Origin: Adineta vaga
Lineage: Eukaryota > Rotifera
Assembly (NCBI GenBank): GCA_021613535.1
Contig: CP075492.1
Span: 6,014,001 to 6,078,000, forward strand
Length of the DNA stretch: 64,000 nt
Reading direction: 5' to 3'
Every line of letters starts with the position of its first letter. Within the stretch, counting starts at the first letter, position 1. Below, piece after piece: positions 12,110-26,626 of the stretch. Position numbers and translations under genes: made by a program. The notes beneath the pieces were generated by a model. That model was not told where the DNA came from. It saw only the letters and a program-made list of their open reading frames with translations, and ran no database searches.

Positions 12110-12424
12110 TCAATGTCATTTTTTCTTCTACTTTTTCTTCTTCTTTTTTTATTCTGCTAAATCAAAAATTCACAAGGTCATGTAAATCTTGAATGTGTTT
12201 TAAACAGGAAAGATAAATCTTGTCTTTTCAAAATCGAAAAAAAACAGTTAAATTGAAAAGTTTCGACTTCGTATCACATATAGAAACAATAGATACATTA
12301 TTTTTCAACATAAATTATCAGTCTTTCTGCTAATTATAAGTTAGCTTTATCTTTTTTATATAATAAATCAAAGTAATCAGTTAAAATAGAACTAAATTTT
12401 TATAACAATGTTCATATAAAGAGA
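12110..12424. other. Convergent intergenic spacer
   Basis: About 315 nt, AT-rich, between the QRICH1-like stop and the last exon of the minus-strand gene. Only 3' UTR-like sequence is seen. Confidence 0.5.
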
Positions 12425-13797
12425 TTATTTTGTCATCGTCACCGGACGGTTACCATTCGCTCGAATAGGTGTATTCTGTATTGATTCTGTTCTAAAGAAG
12501 AAAAACATTCAATGATAAATAATATTGACTGTTTTTTAAATTACCTGGTTCGATCGTAACTCGTTAATGAATTAGCTAATGAATGAAGTCGTCGCGTTTT
12601 TCGTTTCGATCTAAATCGTTGAAAGAAAGAATTCTTTTTTAGTGAATTCGGTGATGTTGATAGTAAATCAGGATGATCAAGAATAAAATTATCTGTTTCT
12701 ATTTTCAAAAAAAGAAAATCAAGAACATTTCATTAGCAGCGAAGTTGATAATTACGTTGAGGTTTCTTTCTTGTACTCGATCGAAATAGATTTCGAAATG
12801 ATCGTGTTATTGGTTGTTCGCGATGAAAAGATGTTGCACCTGTTGCATTGGAATAGAGAAATGGTTCTGAAAAGTTTATTTTTTTTCGATTAATTTTATT
12901 AGTTTAAATTACGTATCAAACGTGAAACTAACCTGCAGAAAAACTGTGTGGGATAGTGTTAGTTTGTATTGTGCAATTAGGTGAGGAGATCACACCATTT
13001 TCATTCAGTTTACCTTTTTCCAACGTTTTCTTTCGTCGGAAAGATGTGAAATTTCTTAATGAACTCATAATCGATCGAGATTTTCGAGGTTTACTCAATG
13101 GACTATTATCATCGGGTGGCGTTGGAAATATATCTGCTGTTGTTGTTTGAGATATTGACGAAGTATTATTATAAAACTAAAAATATCCAAATACAAGTAA
13201 AAAGATCGTATTTCATATAAATTTTGTCGACGGTATGATAGACGATCTTTATGATTCTAATCTATCATCTTGTTCAGATTGAAGGGGAAAGTTATAAGAA
13301 GAAAAAATGAATATTTTTGTTGATCTTATTATACTCGTACGATTCGAAATAATCCCATTTATTGGATTGCTGATCAAATATTTACAAAATTATTCATCGC
13401 TATGGAATAAATTTGATCTATGTTCGTGTCAGATACTTACATTATTGGCAAAAGGACGATCGCTTGGTGATGCATCAGCTGTCGATGGTGTTAGTTGACG
13501 ATTTTGATCAATTCTATGTGGGTCTAAAACGAAATCATCAAAGATTTTACATAACCTTTGCTCTCTCCTTTGAGATGTTAAAATTCAAAGCAAATCATAA
13601 TACCTCGTCTAAAACTTGACCAACTTTGACTATCTGTGTTACTTTCAAAATCAAATTCATTGTTAACTGATTAAATCATAAAGAAAAACAAATAAATAGC
13701 GTGAATTATTAAATTGTTAAAGAAGCATGCGTTCGAAGCGATTAAATTATTAGCTAAACTTACCGACAGCAACTTCTTCTTCGGAAACAGTCGAAAA
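12425..13797 (-). CDS. Seven-exon chain without a start, probably the C-terminal tail of the C2CD2/TMEM24-like gene
   Basis: Exons at 13764-13797, 13604-13666, 13441-13523, 13014-13176, 12756-12866, 12545-12698 and 12425-12491 have GT/AG borders that keep one reading frame throughout and end in TAA at 12425. The encoded 225 or so residues are Ser/Thr-rich with several basic clusters (RRKK, SSTRKK, FRSKRKTRR). No ATG fits a start until well inside the chain, so it needs upstream exons. The gene just upstream ends in a stop at 13913 in the same orientation. TMEM24-type proteins have a long basic, phosphorylated tail, so this chain is plausibly the tail of that gene, reached by alternative splicing. 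No matching phase-0 donor was found in the preceding exon, so the link is unproven. Confidence 0.55.
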
Positions 13798-13912
13798 CTA
13801 AAAACAAATAATTAAATTATCAAGATCTCGATTAAATGTTTAGAATTCGATTTTTATGGGAGAAAATTAATGATTATATCTACAAACACACACACAAAAC
13901 AAAGAGAAATGA

Positions 13913-16534
13913 TTAAGAGAGAAAAAATTTTCGTAAATGTTCTCTGGATTTCAAACGATTTTGTAAACGATGGATAAAATCTGGATTTTGTATATCTTCT
14001 GTTGCAAGTTGAGAATCGATTGGTAATGAAAGAAAGTTAGTTTTCTTATTCGTGTCGGATAATTTTGAATCTGTTGAAGCTTTTTTCGGTTGATTTATTG
14101 AGAAAGTTCCGAATAATTTTAATGAAGAAAGTGTTGGTTGAACGGTAAATCCTATGGATTCAATTGGTGCTAATGGCATAGCAGTTGATCGACATGCTGG
14201 TAGATCTTGTTCAATTTGATCATTACTGGAAGAAGATGATGTTGCCATATTTTGTGAAATTTCATCAATATTTGGACAAGAATTCGATCGTGTAGGTTTT
14301 AAATTCGGTAGTGGTGGATGATAATGTCTTTGATTATTATCATGCTTTCGTCGTACATCGGGACTTGTACATAAATCGAGAAAGATTCGATTTAAATTAG
14401 TTGCACTACGGCTATACACCATTTTTTTCTGATCAGTTATGTTTTTCTTCCTACCTTTTTAGAAAGTCTTAGATAAATAATGTCTTTATGTTACAATGCG
14501 TCATAGCATTTACTGACACTCGAAAGAGAGAATATAAAAAAGAAAAAAAAATATCATAAAAAATCGTAGATGTCTAACATCAGAAATCAAAAAGAAGAAA
14601 GAACAATATTTGAAGACTTATATATACAGAAAGAGGAGAAAGAAGAAAAATATCAATGAAGTATCTATATGGCCTGAAGACATTGAGTGGATTATTTACC
14701 TCGATTCGAATGATTGATTCAGGATATTGAGGAGTTATTCGAACATCTTGTTTGTAAATTGTACTAGTTACATAGGAAAATGGAATTGAAACATCAGCAT
14801 AGAGTTTTTCGGCTGAAAGAAAGACAAAAAGAAAATTATGAAGAAAACAAACATCAAATGAAAATCTGTGAAAACAAACTGAGATTCGTATTGACTTTTT
14901 TTGTTGGTTTTTTTCGATCGAATATTTTCAGATGAATTTCATTACTTTTATCATCACAATCAAATATAAAATGTTCATCCCAGAAGCTAAAGAAATATGA
15001 TTAAATTTATAGCATAAAAGTTTCGAAAACATACGGATTGACGCCATTCTTAGCTATACTTGTTTTATGCACTTGTTTGGGATGATTTAATTCCAAAACA
15101 CAAAATGGTTGTTCAACATCTAAAGTTATCCTTTCATTGAAAGTATCATGTTAAAACAAATGTCTTACCATGTAATTTCACTGCTTTTACAATACGAACA
15201 AGGAGTTTCTTTGGTTTTCCCTTCTGAGAAATGATCTGTTGATTATTATCAATGATCGATGGGACAGGCGGAGTTTCACATTGTTCGGAAACATTTGTAG
15301 ATTGTGACGGAGTTGTTATTTGTTGACTAAAATTCATAATAACATCTTTAAATATATCAATTATTATAGTTCAAAACATTTCAAATATCAGATGATCATA
15401 TTATTTCTTTAGGTCGTGTTTTTTTACGCATAAATAATCTTGTCGTTCTCTATCGACCTTGTTAGGAGAAGAAAAAGGTAGTTAGAAATGCAAAAGACGT
15501 TCTCTCTTTGTTCCTGTCACTTAATCACGTTAAGTGATCATTTCATCTTGTGAAAAGAAAGGAATTCTTAATTGAAAGAATGAAAGATTAAACTTACTGT
15601 TTCCAATGGTTGATTCGTAGTCTTTTCTTGTTGAAATGTAAATTGAACTGTAGTTTTATTAATTAGATCGGTAAGTAGATTGAGAATAGATTGCTTTCCA
15701 TCTGTTGATGAAACCTTCGGAAAAAAAACCCAAAGAAGTCAAATTAATTTCCTTTGAGAAAAGATAGCAAATTAATCTTATTCTACATTTTTTGAATCGA
15801 TTATTTCTACAGATCCGATTTGTGTTGTAGTAAATTTCAATTCAATTCCATTTAGCAAAGAAATTTCCAGATCACCCGTTAGTTTTCGTATCTCTACAAG
15901 ATACTGTTCTTGTTTGATTGGATTGAGGATGGTAAATACAGAAGAATTTATGGTTAATATAGCATTGATAACCTTGTAAGTAAGAAATAATATACACAAA
16001 TGAGAAAAAGGAAACACTTACAGTCGATGAATTCGATGTTTGAGAAAGATGAGATACTGTGACATTAGAAAATTGTAACGATTCGATTTGAAGATAATCC
16101 TAAAAGAAATTAAAAAGATTGATGTTGTGCTCATAAAAAATAGGAGAATAATAGAAAGAAGAGGTGGTTACCTTTGTATATTTAAGTATCTTATTTAATG
16201 AATGACGAAATTCACAAATGAATCGTTTTTGAATATAATTAGAAGAATTCAATAGATAGGTTAGAAAAAATGATGATTGAGGAAAAGACTCTCTATTGAA
16301 TGAAGAAATCCATTGATGAAATTTGAATAAAATCTTCGAGTCGTATAGGATTGATAGGATAATACAGATAGTTAGAATTGAAATAAGCATAGTAAAAAGA
16401 AGGAAATACTCAGTTGTAGATAAATATAAAGAAAAATTTTCATAATAAGATAATAAAGTTTGATAGAATTGCTCAAAAGATTCTCGTGGATATTCAATAA
16501 ATGTTTCGATTAGTGTTTGATGATTTGTAGACAT
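13913..16534 (-). CDS. TM + SMP-like + C2 domain lipid-transfer protein (C2CD2/TMEM24-like)
   Basis: Exons: 16172-16534, 16022-16099, 15787-15972, 15598-15714, about 15169-15337, 15035-15119, 14880-14986, 14700-14812 and 13913-14428. The N-terminus carries a TM segment (about residues 43-64), as expected for ER anchoring. The next exons give a beta-rich region with an amphipathic pattern (EIRKLTGDLEISLLNGIEL) in the place of the SMP lipid-binding module. The exons from 15337 down encode a C2 domain: LLVRIVKAVKLHG, PFCVLELNHP, HKTSIAKNGVNPFWDEHFIF. The order TM-SMP-C2 is that of C2CD2 and C2CD2L/TMEM24, which transfer phosphatidylinositol at ER-plasma membrane contacts. The exon ending at 15598 (phase 0) does not match the exon at 15337, which starts with an ATG of its own. 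Either a micro-exon is missed or these are two adjacent genes. A basic/Ser-rich tail runs to TAA at 13913. Confidence 0.6.
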
Positions 16535-16975
16535 TGTTAATATTGAAAGAATTCTGTTATGTTGTTACATATCTCATGGACAACAGCACTCGGAAAAAGA
16601 AACTCAATAATCATCATCAGCGTCATCGGATTGTCGTCGTCGTTCGGCATATTTTCTCGTTTTTACACTCACGCTCGTGTGCATTTTATCGTTATGAATG
16701 AAGAAATGCAAGAGAAGAAACGACAACGATAAGGAGAGGAAATTTCTGCATGAATATTATGTGTTGATGATTCTTTTCGGAAATAAGCAAATGATGCTTG
16801 ATCTTAGGAGATACAAACGTAAAAAATCATTTTCGCTTAAAATGACAGGATGTCGTTGACAACATATAGAGAAGAAAAGCTTTGCATTCATTATGATAGA
16901 ACACATATTGAGTAAATAAACATAAACAAAGAAGATTAAGAAAACTTCTAATCTTAACAACGAGGTCTACGTTTC
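16535..16975. other. Intergenic spacer
   Basis: Upstream region of the C2CD2-like gene and the 3' side of the multipass-membrane gene. The minus-strand ORF at 16757-16960 has a hydrophobic N-terminus but no splice or phase link to either neighbour, and I leave it uncalled. Confidence 0.4.
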
Positions 16976-18629
16976 TTAACTTACATATTCTTTTAAACAT
17001 CTGTCATTTAATGTTCGACGATAAGTTTCACTTAGATTTCGATAACCACCAATGCGTTCTTGTTCAAGCCAAACATGTAATTCTTTTTCGATTTTCTCAA
17101 TCAATGAATTCTTTCTTTTAATATTTACAGATATTTGTTCTAAAGATAAATCATTCATCTGATTTGATATAATCTGTTGACTTTTGCTAGATTGCTTCTT
17201 CTTGTTATTCTGTTGATGATATCTTGATATTATGACAAAAAGAATTAATGGAATGCTGATAATCATCCAAAATTGTGCAAAATAATATAAGAAGTTTTTT
17301 CCATAGATAGAAGAATTGGCACAGAAGGAATCAACATAATAACGATAACATTGAGGACCATTAGATTTCAATATGGATAAATAGATTGGAAAGGGTGATC
17401 GATTACGATAAAAATCAAGGATATAGATATGTTTTTGTTTAGATAAGACTTGACGATCGATAAATTCTCTATGTTCAGTACAATCAAGATTAGTATAAGC
17501 TGCATAAATCGAACTGACATCACGTTGAGGGATATGTTGCATATGTAGTTTCCATGGGGAATAAGGAAATTTATTATCATGCCATATATTCCAAGTTTCA
17601 TCGAGCCATTTGTTTAGTTTTTCAAGTTGTTTGATCTTTGAAATGAATGAATGAATGAATGAATGACGTAATACGACAATTCAACGAATTTTCATACCTG
17701 TTCTGATGATTTCCTGAAGAATTTTGAATTAGCAAGATTATTTGCTTGTTGTTTAAATACAAGTTTCTGTTCTTTATGCGAAGAAACCTAGTTATTATTT
17801 GATATATTTATAATCAATTATTTATCTACAATTATTTACTTCTGATACTGAATCATTTACAAATGTTTCTTCAACGAGCATGTTTTCTTTCTTCTTATTA
17901 AGAATGAAATTTGAATGTTCATCGTTCACATCGGATTTGGAATTGTTTTTCAACGACGAAGACATCTAGAAACAGAAATCATTTATATTGTTATTCGAAT
18001 ATCTCTTCAAACCTTTGTTGAAGTATATTCATCTATCTTTTCCGATAATCGCATGGATGTTTGTTTATTCATCGAAGAATTCTAAAGAAAAACATTGATG
18101 AAATCATTTTTGTTTGTTTTTTTTGAATACTAATCTTTACCAAAGACAATTTCCGTTGTTCATGGATTGAAAGAGAAATCGGTCGAAGAATAAATATAGA
18201 TTGTAAGAGAAGAAATATAAGAAAAAATAATGGAAATGAATAAGTTTTCGATAGATGCGAACGTTTTCCTATGGATAATTTTGTTGTAAAAAATGACAGA
18301 ATGGATGAGAATACAAATAATGGAAATAATATTCCATAATTAGTTGTTTTTGGTAATATCAATTGGAAAAGTTTTAATAGTGGCCAGAAAATAATCGTTA
18401 ATAGATGAAAGATTAATTGAAATATATATTTGATCAATAAATAGAATAGATATGGTATTTGGCAGATGAAATATAATAGAATTAATAATCCAATTGATTG
18501 AAAAAAATACTGACGAATCGATCGAAAACGTTGTTGAGTGAAGAATTCTTTTCGTTGAATTTGTGCAATTGAATTCGTTATTGTTTCAAATGTTGTCTTT
18601 CCAATTGAATCTGATGATACCGATGACAT
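16976..18629 (-). CDS. Multipass membrane protein with coiled C-terminus, unrecognised
   Basis: Five exons, 18141-18629, 18013-18081, 17840-17965, 17698-17787 and 16985-17635, all with phase-0 junctions, give about 474 residues, read out to TAA at 16976. A donor (GTAAGT) sits exactly at the end of the last codons, so one more small exon is possible. The N-terminal exon has a long hydrophobic block (about residues 45-95) and two further TM segments. A hydrophilic Lys/Ser-rich section follows. The last exon has a Trp-rich stretch, then Cys-containing sequence that looks extracellular, one more TM (FAQFWMIISIPLILFVII), and a charged helical tail. I do not recognise the family. Consistent phases over four introns make it a real gene. 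It follows the same strand as the C2CD2-like gene downstream. Confidence 0.65.
17642..17666. repeat. TGAA tetranucleotide repeat in an intron
   Basis: About six copies of tgaa lie within the 62-nt intron of the multipass-membrane gene, next to its acceptor. Seen directly in sequence. Confidence 0.85.
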
Positions 18630-20969
18630 TCAAATTTCGATTCACTTAGTTATTCCTAAATGATAGAAGAAAAAAACACAACAATAGAAAACGCATGTTC
18701 AGATAGAATTACGATGAAACGTGATCAGTCTGTTGTTTCATTCTTTCATGTCTACTTATAGTCTTTCAACATGCAAATGCAAAGAAAAAGTATCTTATTA
18801 TACAATGAAACATCATAAAAGAAAAAGAATGATTATTTTCCATCTATGTACGCGTGCTTTTGTCAAACTGAACCTTAATAAAAATATCTCAAGAGGATCG
18901 TTTCTTTCTTTTTTTTCAGTTATGTATACTCTTCAAACGTCCTGTCATTAATGTATATTAGAAGAAAATATATTCGTGCATAGATGTAATGCAATAACAA
19001 CTATAGAAGAAAAAAAGAAGAAAAAAATCTAGAAGAAAGAAAAGGGAAAAAACTTGTCGACTCATGCAAATGCAAATGTCTTTTCTTTGACTTATTCAAA
19101 AACACGAATAATAGAGAGAGAGAGAAAAAAATATTATTCTGTTATGATTTATTTCCTTCTAAGTTACACGTTTCTAGTTCTATCGTTTCATCGAATGACA
19201 TACTTGTTTTAATCAATCATGATTCGATGTAAAACAGAGAGAAAACTAATTCCATTTGTCAAATTCTAGTCATGTTTAATTAACAAATCGTGATTAGTAA
19301 TATGGGTTATATGTCATTTCGAGGTACATTGAATATGATTAACTTGAAGTCGATGAAATGTGAAAGGAAATTTTCTATCTCGATGATATTTGATGAATTT
19401 TTTATATGGAAAAAAGAAATATACATTATTTTCATCTTCGAAAGAATTCTACTCAATTGATCAATAATTTAATCAATCAATTACTATCATTGCTCGATAT
19501 TTTTGCATTAATAATTCTCTCTGAACGATACGTACTTACAGTCGATCGTATAATAATTGAAGTATTTTCCCTTTTGTAAAGTTTATTCGATATAATAGTT
19601 TGTTGAAATATTACTAAAAGTGACACGTTCGACAAACATAGATAAAATACGAATGTATTTCGAAGAGATTATACTGAAAATCTTTATATTGATTGAGATG
19701 ATTTGATAGACATTACCATCGATCTAAATCTTCTCTTCTTCTTCTTCTTTTTTTTAATCAGTCCGTAATCTCATATGAATTAGAGATACCAGACATCATT
19801 TATTTTTATTCCTTTGGTACTGCAGGATGTTGATAACAAGTCTACTATACATTCAGTCTCTTGCTGTAAAACACCAAACTAACTAAAATAATCATATTAC
19901 TCGCAACTTTTTGTCTCATTGTCATTACCATCTGAGTAATTGCTTTAATCAAGGAAAATCGACATAATGTTCGAAATATGTCTATCTATTTATTCTTATT
20001 TTTACAAGAATGGAACGCTCTTACTCTTTATCAAAAGCGCATTTCTTTGCAAAGTTGTTACTTCTAATGTGTAAATTATCTGCTAAATGCTCACGATTTC
20101 TATTGAATAAAGTACTTTTTTCTGCACTATTCATTGAAAATAACTTTCTAAAGAAAACAATTAAAAATTTTAATTGATTTTATTTAAAAACAGAAAACAA
20201 GCTATTCTTCCCCATCGAATATTCTTATAATAAACCATCTGTTCGAATTGCCCAGAGTGTGGATCTTGCCATAGTTTTCTTCAAACATACATTCATTTTT
20301 ACAGTCGATAGCAAAACGGATTTGTAGTAAATCATGTTGTTCTTTTCAATATACGATATACATGACCATGATAATTGACCAATAGGGAAAGATATCGTTT
20401 ACAATTTGTTCGTCTATGTCATCGAACCGAAAAGAAGTGTAAAAAAACGTAAGTATGACTTATAGCGACCTCGAATTATCATACCATATGAAACATACTT
20501 TATTTCGATAGACTTAAGTCTTCTATTCAGAATGATTGATTAATTCTATATCCATCAGTTCGATTTGAGTACATCATTAATATCTGTCGAGGGAATTCTG
20601 GAATTATTTTGTTTATTTATACATGTTTTTCCATCAATTATAAAAACACTGACAAGCAGGAATATTTCAAATCTTTCTTCGGACTGCTGCCGAAATACAT
20701 CTGTTTTTATCAACCGAATATATTACAATTTATTCATTGCATATGTTAGTAATTGAATCGATCGATTGGAAAAAATGAAAATTTATGGCATAAATATATA
20801 TTTTCTATATATTCTTTTTTTTTCTTCTCGGTAAACTGATACACAGATAACATGATGTTACACAGATAGAAAAAAAATAGCATAATTAAAACCTATCGAA
20901 TTAGCATAGTTTTATCACAAGAAAAAAACCCGAAATAAATCAATTTAAATGTCTATTGCTTTGAAATCA
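18630..20969. other. 2.3-kb gene-free region
   Basis: AT-rich sequence with purine tracts, GA repeats near 19110-19125 and a TTC run near 19735-19750. No ORF has coding character, and no tRNA-like or transposon-like structure was noticed. It would contain the promoter of the multipass gene and the 3' flank of the MAT gene. Confidence 0.5.
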
Positions 20970-22391
20970 TTAGAATTTAAGTTGTTTTGCTTGTTCCCAT
21001 GGAAATTCTGGTCTACCAAAATGACCATAACAAGCTGTTTTAGAATAAATTGGAGTCTTCAAATTCAAATCCCTAGAAAAGATAATTCGACGATAAATTT
21101 CAGAAGAGAAACATGCAACTATTTCATCAACATACCGAATGATCATACCAGGACGAAGATCAAAATTATTTTGAACTATTTCAAGTAATTCTTTATCGGT
21201 TTTTGATGAAGTACCATAGGAGAAAACTGCAATAGATAATGGTTTAGAGATACCAATACTATAAGAAACTTGAACAAGACAACGACGACAAAGTTTTGCC
21301 TTGACTAATGATTTAGCTACCCAACGAGCAGCATAAGCGCCAGAACGATCAACTTTCGATGGATCTTTTCCACTAAAAGCTCCACCACCATGAGCACCCC
21401 AACCACCATATGTATCAACGATAATTTTTCTACCAGTTAAACCAGCATCACCTTGTGGTCCACCAATTTCAAATTTACCTGATGGATTTAAATAATAAAT
21501 TGTATTCTTATCAAGAAATTTTTCTGGTACAACCGGTTTGATGATTTTATTGAGGAGATCATCTCGTAATTGTTCTTGTGTTACTTGAGGACTATGTTGT
21601 GTTGATATAACGATGGTATGCACACGTAGAGGAATGCATGCACCCTTATCAAATCTATATTCGACAGTAACCTGGAAGAAAAAAACAAGGCAAATGTATG
21701 TTTTTTTAGACATATTTCGTCTGATATTTCATATACTTGAGTTTTAGAATCTGGTCGAAGATATTCCATTTCACCATTACGTCTTAATTCGGCCATTTTT
21801 GCATTCAACTGATGCGAAAGTACGACTGTTAATGGCATACATTCTTCTGTTTCATCAGTTGCATAACCAAACATAAGACCTTGATCTCCAGCACCAATAT
21901 CTTCATCTGTTTTCTTCTCATGTACAGCTTGGGCAATATCGGGTGATTGTTGTTCCAAAGCAACAAGTACATTCATTGTATTATAATCAAAACCTTTGGT
22001 TGATGAATCGTAACCAATTTCGCGTACTGTATCTCGAATAATTTTTTGATAATCAAGATTAGCTTTTGTTGTAATTTCACCACAAACTAAGACCATACCA
22101 GTTTTTGTACATGTTTCTATTGACATAAGAACATATTCGATAGGAACGAAAAGGATCAATGAGAATATTTACCACATGCTACCTTGGCATTGGGATCTTG
22201 AGCCAAGCAAGCATCGAGTACGGCATCACTTACTTGATCACAGATTTTATCTGATTAATATTTGAAGAAAATGAAACAAAAAACAATTATTCTTTTTTTT
22301 TAGTTTGAATTGATCATTTACCAGGATGTCCTTCACCGACTGATTCCGATGTGAACAAAAACACTTCACCGTGTGAATTGTCTGATTCCAT
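20970..22391 (-). CDS. MAT: S-adenosylmethionine synthase (methionine adenosyltransferase)
   Basis: Five exons, 22322-22391, 22173-22250, 21737-22116, 21136-21671 and 20970-21072, encode 388 residues, close to the 395 of animal MATs. The enzyme makes S-adenosylmethionine from ATP and methionine in the cytosol. Family signatures are intact: GEGHPDKICDQ with the ATP-binding His, the [12 protein letters not shown] hexapeptide region, [13 protein letters not shown], the glycine-rich GGGAFSGKD loop and the C-terminal YGHFGR. The last intron (21073-21135, 63 nt) has no stop and a length divisible by three, so a naive ORF reads through it, adding about 21 foreign residues between MIIR and DLNLK. Comparison with the family places the splice firmly. 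The start ATG is in a short first exon, as the conserved N-terminus requires. Confidence 0.95.
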
Positions 22392-23742
22392 GATTAGGGC
22401 TCAGGTGAGGTATATATCGTCTAAAAAAGAAATATCAAACGAGTATCGCCTGATCTTCTCGCACTGCCTTTTTATTATGCTTCTGTCGTATATATTCGAC
22501 TATTTGCTTCTTCTTTTAACATACTATATCATCAACGAAATATTAAGACAAAAAAAGCGTGATTAACTGATAAGAATGAATGCTTCTATTTTTCTCCTTG
22601 TTTTTATAGCTACGAAAGAAAAAAAAGAGACGCAGATGCATTCGAGCACACACAGCATGAGAGAAAATCACATCGAAAGGACAAGGTACAAGAGTGATAA
22701 TCAGAAATAGAATGTCATCAGAAACGTTAACAAAAAAACAAGAAAAACGATAAAAGGACAATAAGATTAGATATACTAGTCCTCTAAATATAATCAATTT
22801 TCCTACTTAAGAAAAAATTAAGTACTCCTAATACACATTTTTATTATTATCAAGGTTTGAAAAATCTAACCCGTAGAAAAGTTGCTCTTAACCTTCGAAA
22901 ATATTGATCAAGGATATTGTTTCACCTGAAAGAAACGAAGCACGCATACAAGTATATCTGATTTAAAACTGTACGGTCCAATACATGCTGTTCTCGTATA
23001 TGTAAAGAAATAAAAATGAGACCTACTACTATCGACATGGTCGTCTTCTTCTCTTTTTTTTTCTCTCGTTCTCTTCGTCTTTCTTTATTATGCAAACATG
23101 TATATGTAGCTTTCAAGACCTAACTATACGAAAAAAAAAGACGACGAGAAAAGAACGAATGATCCTCATCACAAGGTTAATAATTTATCGTATATTGTTC
23201 CTGTCCAAAAAAAAAGGTAGTTGGTAGATTAATTTTATTCAAGAATAATCAGAATATAAACAATGATGAAAAACTATCGAGAAATCTTGTTTCATCAGGA
23301 CTTGTAAATTGTTATTTAGAAAATATGTCGATTAGATATCTGATTGGTATAAACGAGTGCATATATGCACGCAACGCACCATACATACAGAGTATGGATC
23401 GTATCTAGTTTATCAAAACGAAGCAGTGGGTTAATACAAGGAAATCATTTCTCGACTAAGACCTTGAAAATACCATTGTAATCGTGATATAAGAATTGTT
23501 TATGTAAAACGAAAGATAAATATCTAAAAGTAAAAACAATAATATGACTTATTTTTATCTCGATTCACGTTGAATGATATCAATGCTAAGGTTTTAACTA
23601 GAAACTATTGCCTTAGTCATTCGTTGTTTGTTTGATGAAAAATAACCCATAATGGGAAATAACAAAATATACCAGAATGGGCAAAAACAACATATTTATG
23701 CGAGCGCGTATCAAACATCGAATAATAAAATTTTAAAGAAAA
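22392..23742. other. Divergent intergenic region
   Basis: Between the divergent MAT and zinc-finger genes. AT-rich, with A and T tracts. ORFs seen here are composition artefacts. Both promoters are expected within it. Confidence 0.5.
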
Positions 23743-24299
23743 ATGTCATTCATTGATTGGAACGATCTATTCGACGAAATATTCGAAGGATATTCTCATA
23801 AATGGACTTTAAAACAAGCTCATCGACATGCTACACATATGTTTGGTCATTTACAAACACAACGTTGTATGGAGCGAACGAAATATGCAAAGTTTGTTGT
23901 TACTGTATAGTTTTCACTTCGATGTATTATTTCTGTAGATTTCATTGTCCAAAATGTTCAAAAGGTTGGGCATCAGCGAAAGCCAAAGTGGATTTATATT
24001 ATCCGAACTTTAACCAACGTCTCGGTCAAGTGACAATAAGATTCTATGGTCAAGAATGTCGAAGATGTTCTCGAAAAGGAACTTATTACGTTGATCCAGA
24101 ATTTGAACTGGACGATATTCGATTTATCTTGGAAAAACTATATGAAAGAATTGGATGGGATTGCTATCATAAAGAACGACCAAAAACAACAAAAACTTAC
24201 GTAGAAAGAGACAACAAAATTCAAGGTCCACACGAAGAAAAATTATGTGAAGCTTGTAAAATGGGCCGATGTGATCAAGTATCCCGAAAAACTAAATAA
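23743..24299 (+). CDS. 3CxxC-type zinc-finger protein (receptor-transporting-protein-like)
   Basis: Two exons, 23743-23891 and 23939-24299, separated by a 47-nt intron, encode 169 residues. The pattern FHCPKC-SKGWASAKAKVDL, then GQVTIRFYGQECRRC, then a C-terminal LCEACKMGRC gives the three CxxC pairs of the zf-3CxxC domain found in vertebrate RTPs. Vertebrate RTPs help odorant and taste receptors reach the surface or act in innate immunity. They usually end in a TM segment, which is absent here, so this is probably a soluble zinc-binding protein. The N-terminal exon is helical with a Trp and His-rich segment, as in RTPs. Function in this animal is unknown. The splice completes the codon before FHCP. 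Confidence 0.8.
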
Positions 24300-24765
24300 T
24301 CGAAATTGACATATTCTTTCCTCGTATATTCACTTAATGATAATGAAATTATCATAAAATTCTTCTGTATATATTTCTTTATAACGTGTTAGACTGTCTT
24401 TAATATTCATAAAAATAGAATAAAATAGTTATGGAAATTATATTAGCAAAATTGTTTCTTATGTCGAATGTCGAAGGCGAACATTTGAATAAAACAACGG
24501 TTAGTTATCCGTTTTATTTTTCAATATTTTTCCGGAGAAAAAACAACAAAATGTACTTTGCGTATGTGTTTACATTGTATATACTGCGAAAGAAAGAGAA
24601 AAAAAACCAATAAAGAAAAGAAAAACCGAATTGAATATATGTGTATAAATGAGAAACAATTAAAACATATTCACTTTAGTTCAATTCATTAGAATACACA
24701 ACGTATAAATTGACCTAGAAAAACAAAAACTTGTCTGTTAAGTTATTGATTTATGGACATGAATT
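24300..24765. other. Convergent intergenic spacer
   Basis: 466 nt of AT-rich sequence between convergent stops. No feature beyond likely 3' UTRs. Confidence 0.5.

Positions 24766-26626
<1,861 letters not shown>

Noticed and set aside
16757-16960. Minus ORF downstream of the multipass-membrane gene
   Set aside because: No ATG context, no phase-compatible splice to its neighbour, weak coding composition.
20949-21188. Plus ORFs antisense to the last MAT exon and similar antisense ORFs across conserved genes
   Set aside because: Shadows of well-conserved minus-strand coding sequence.
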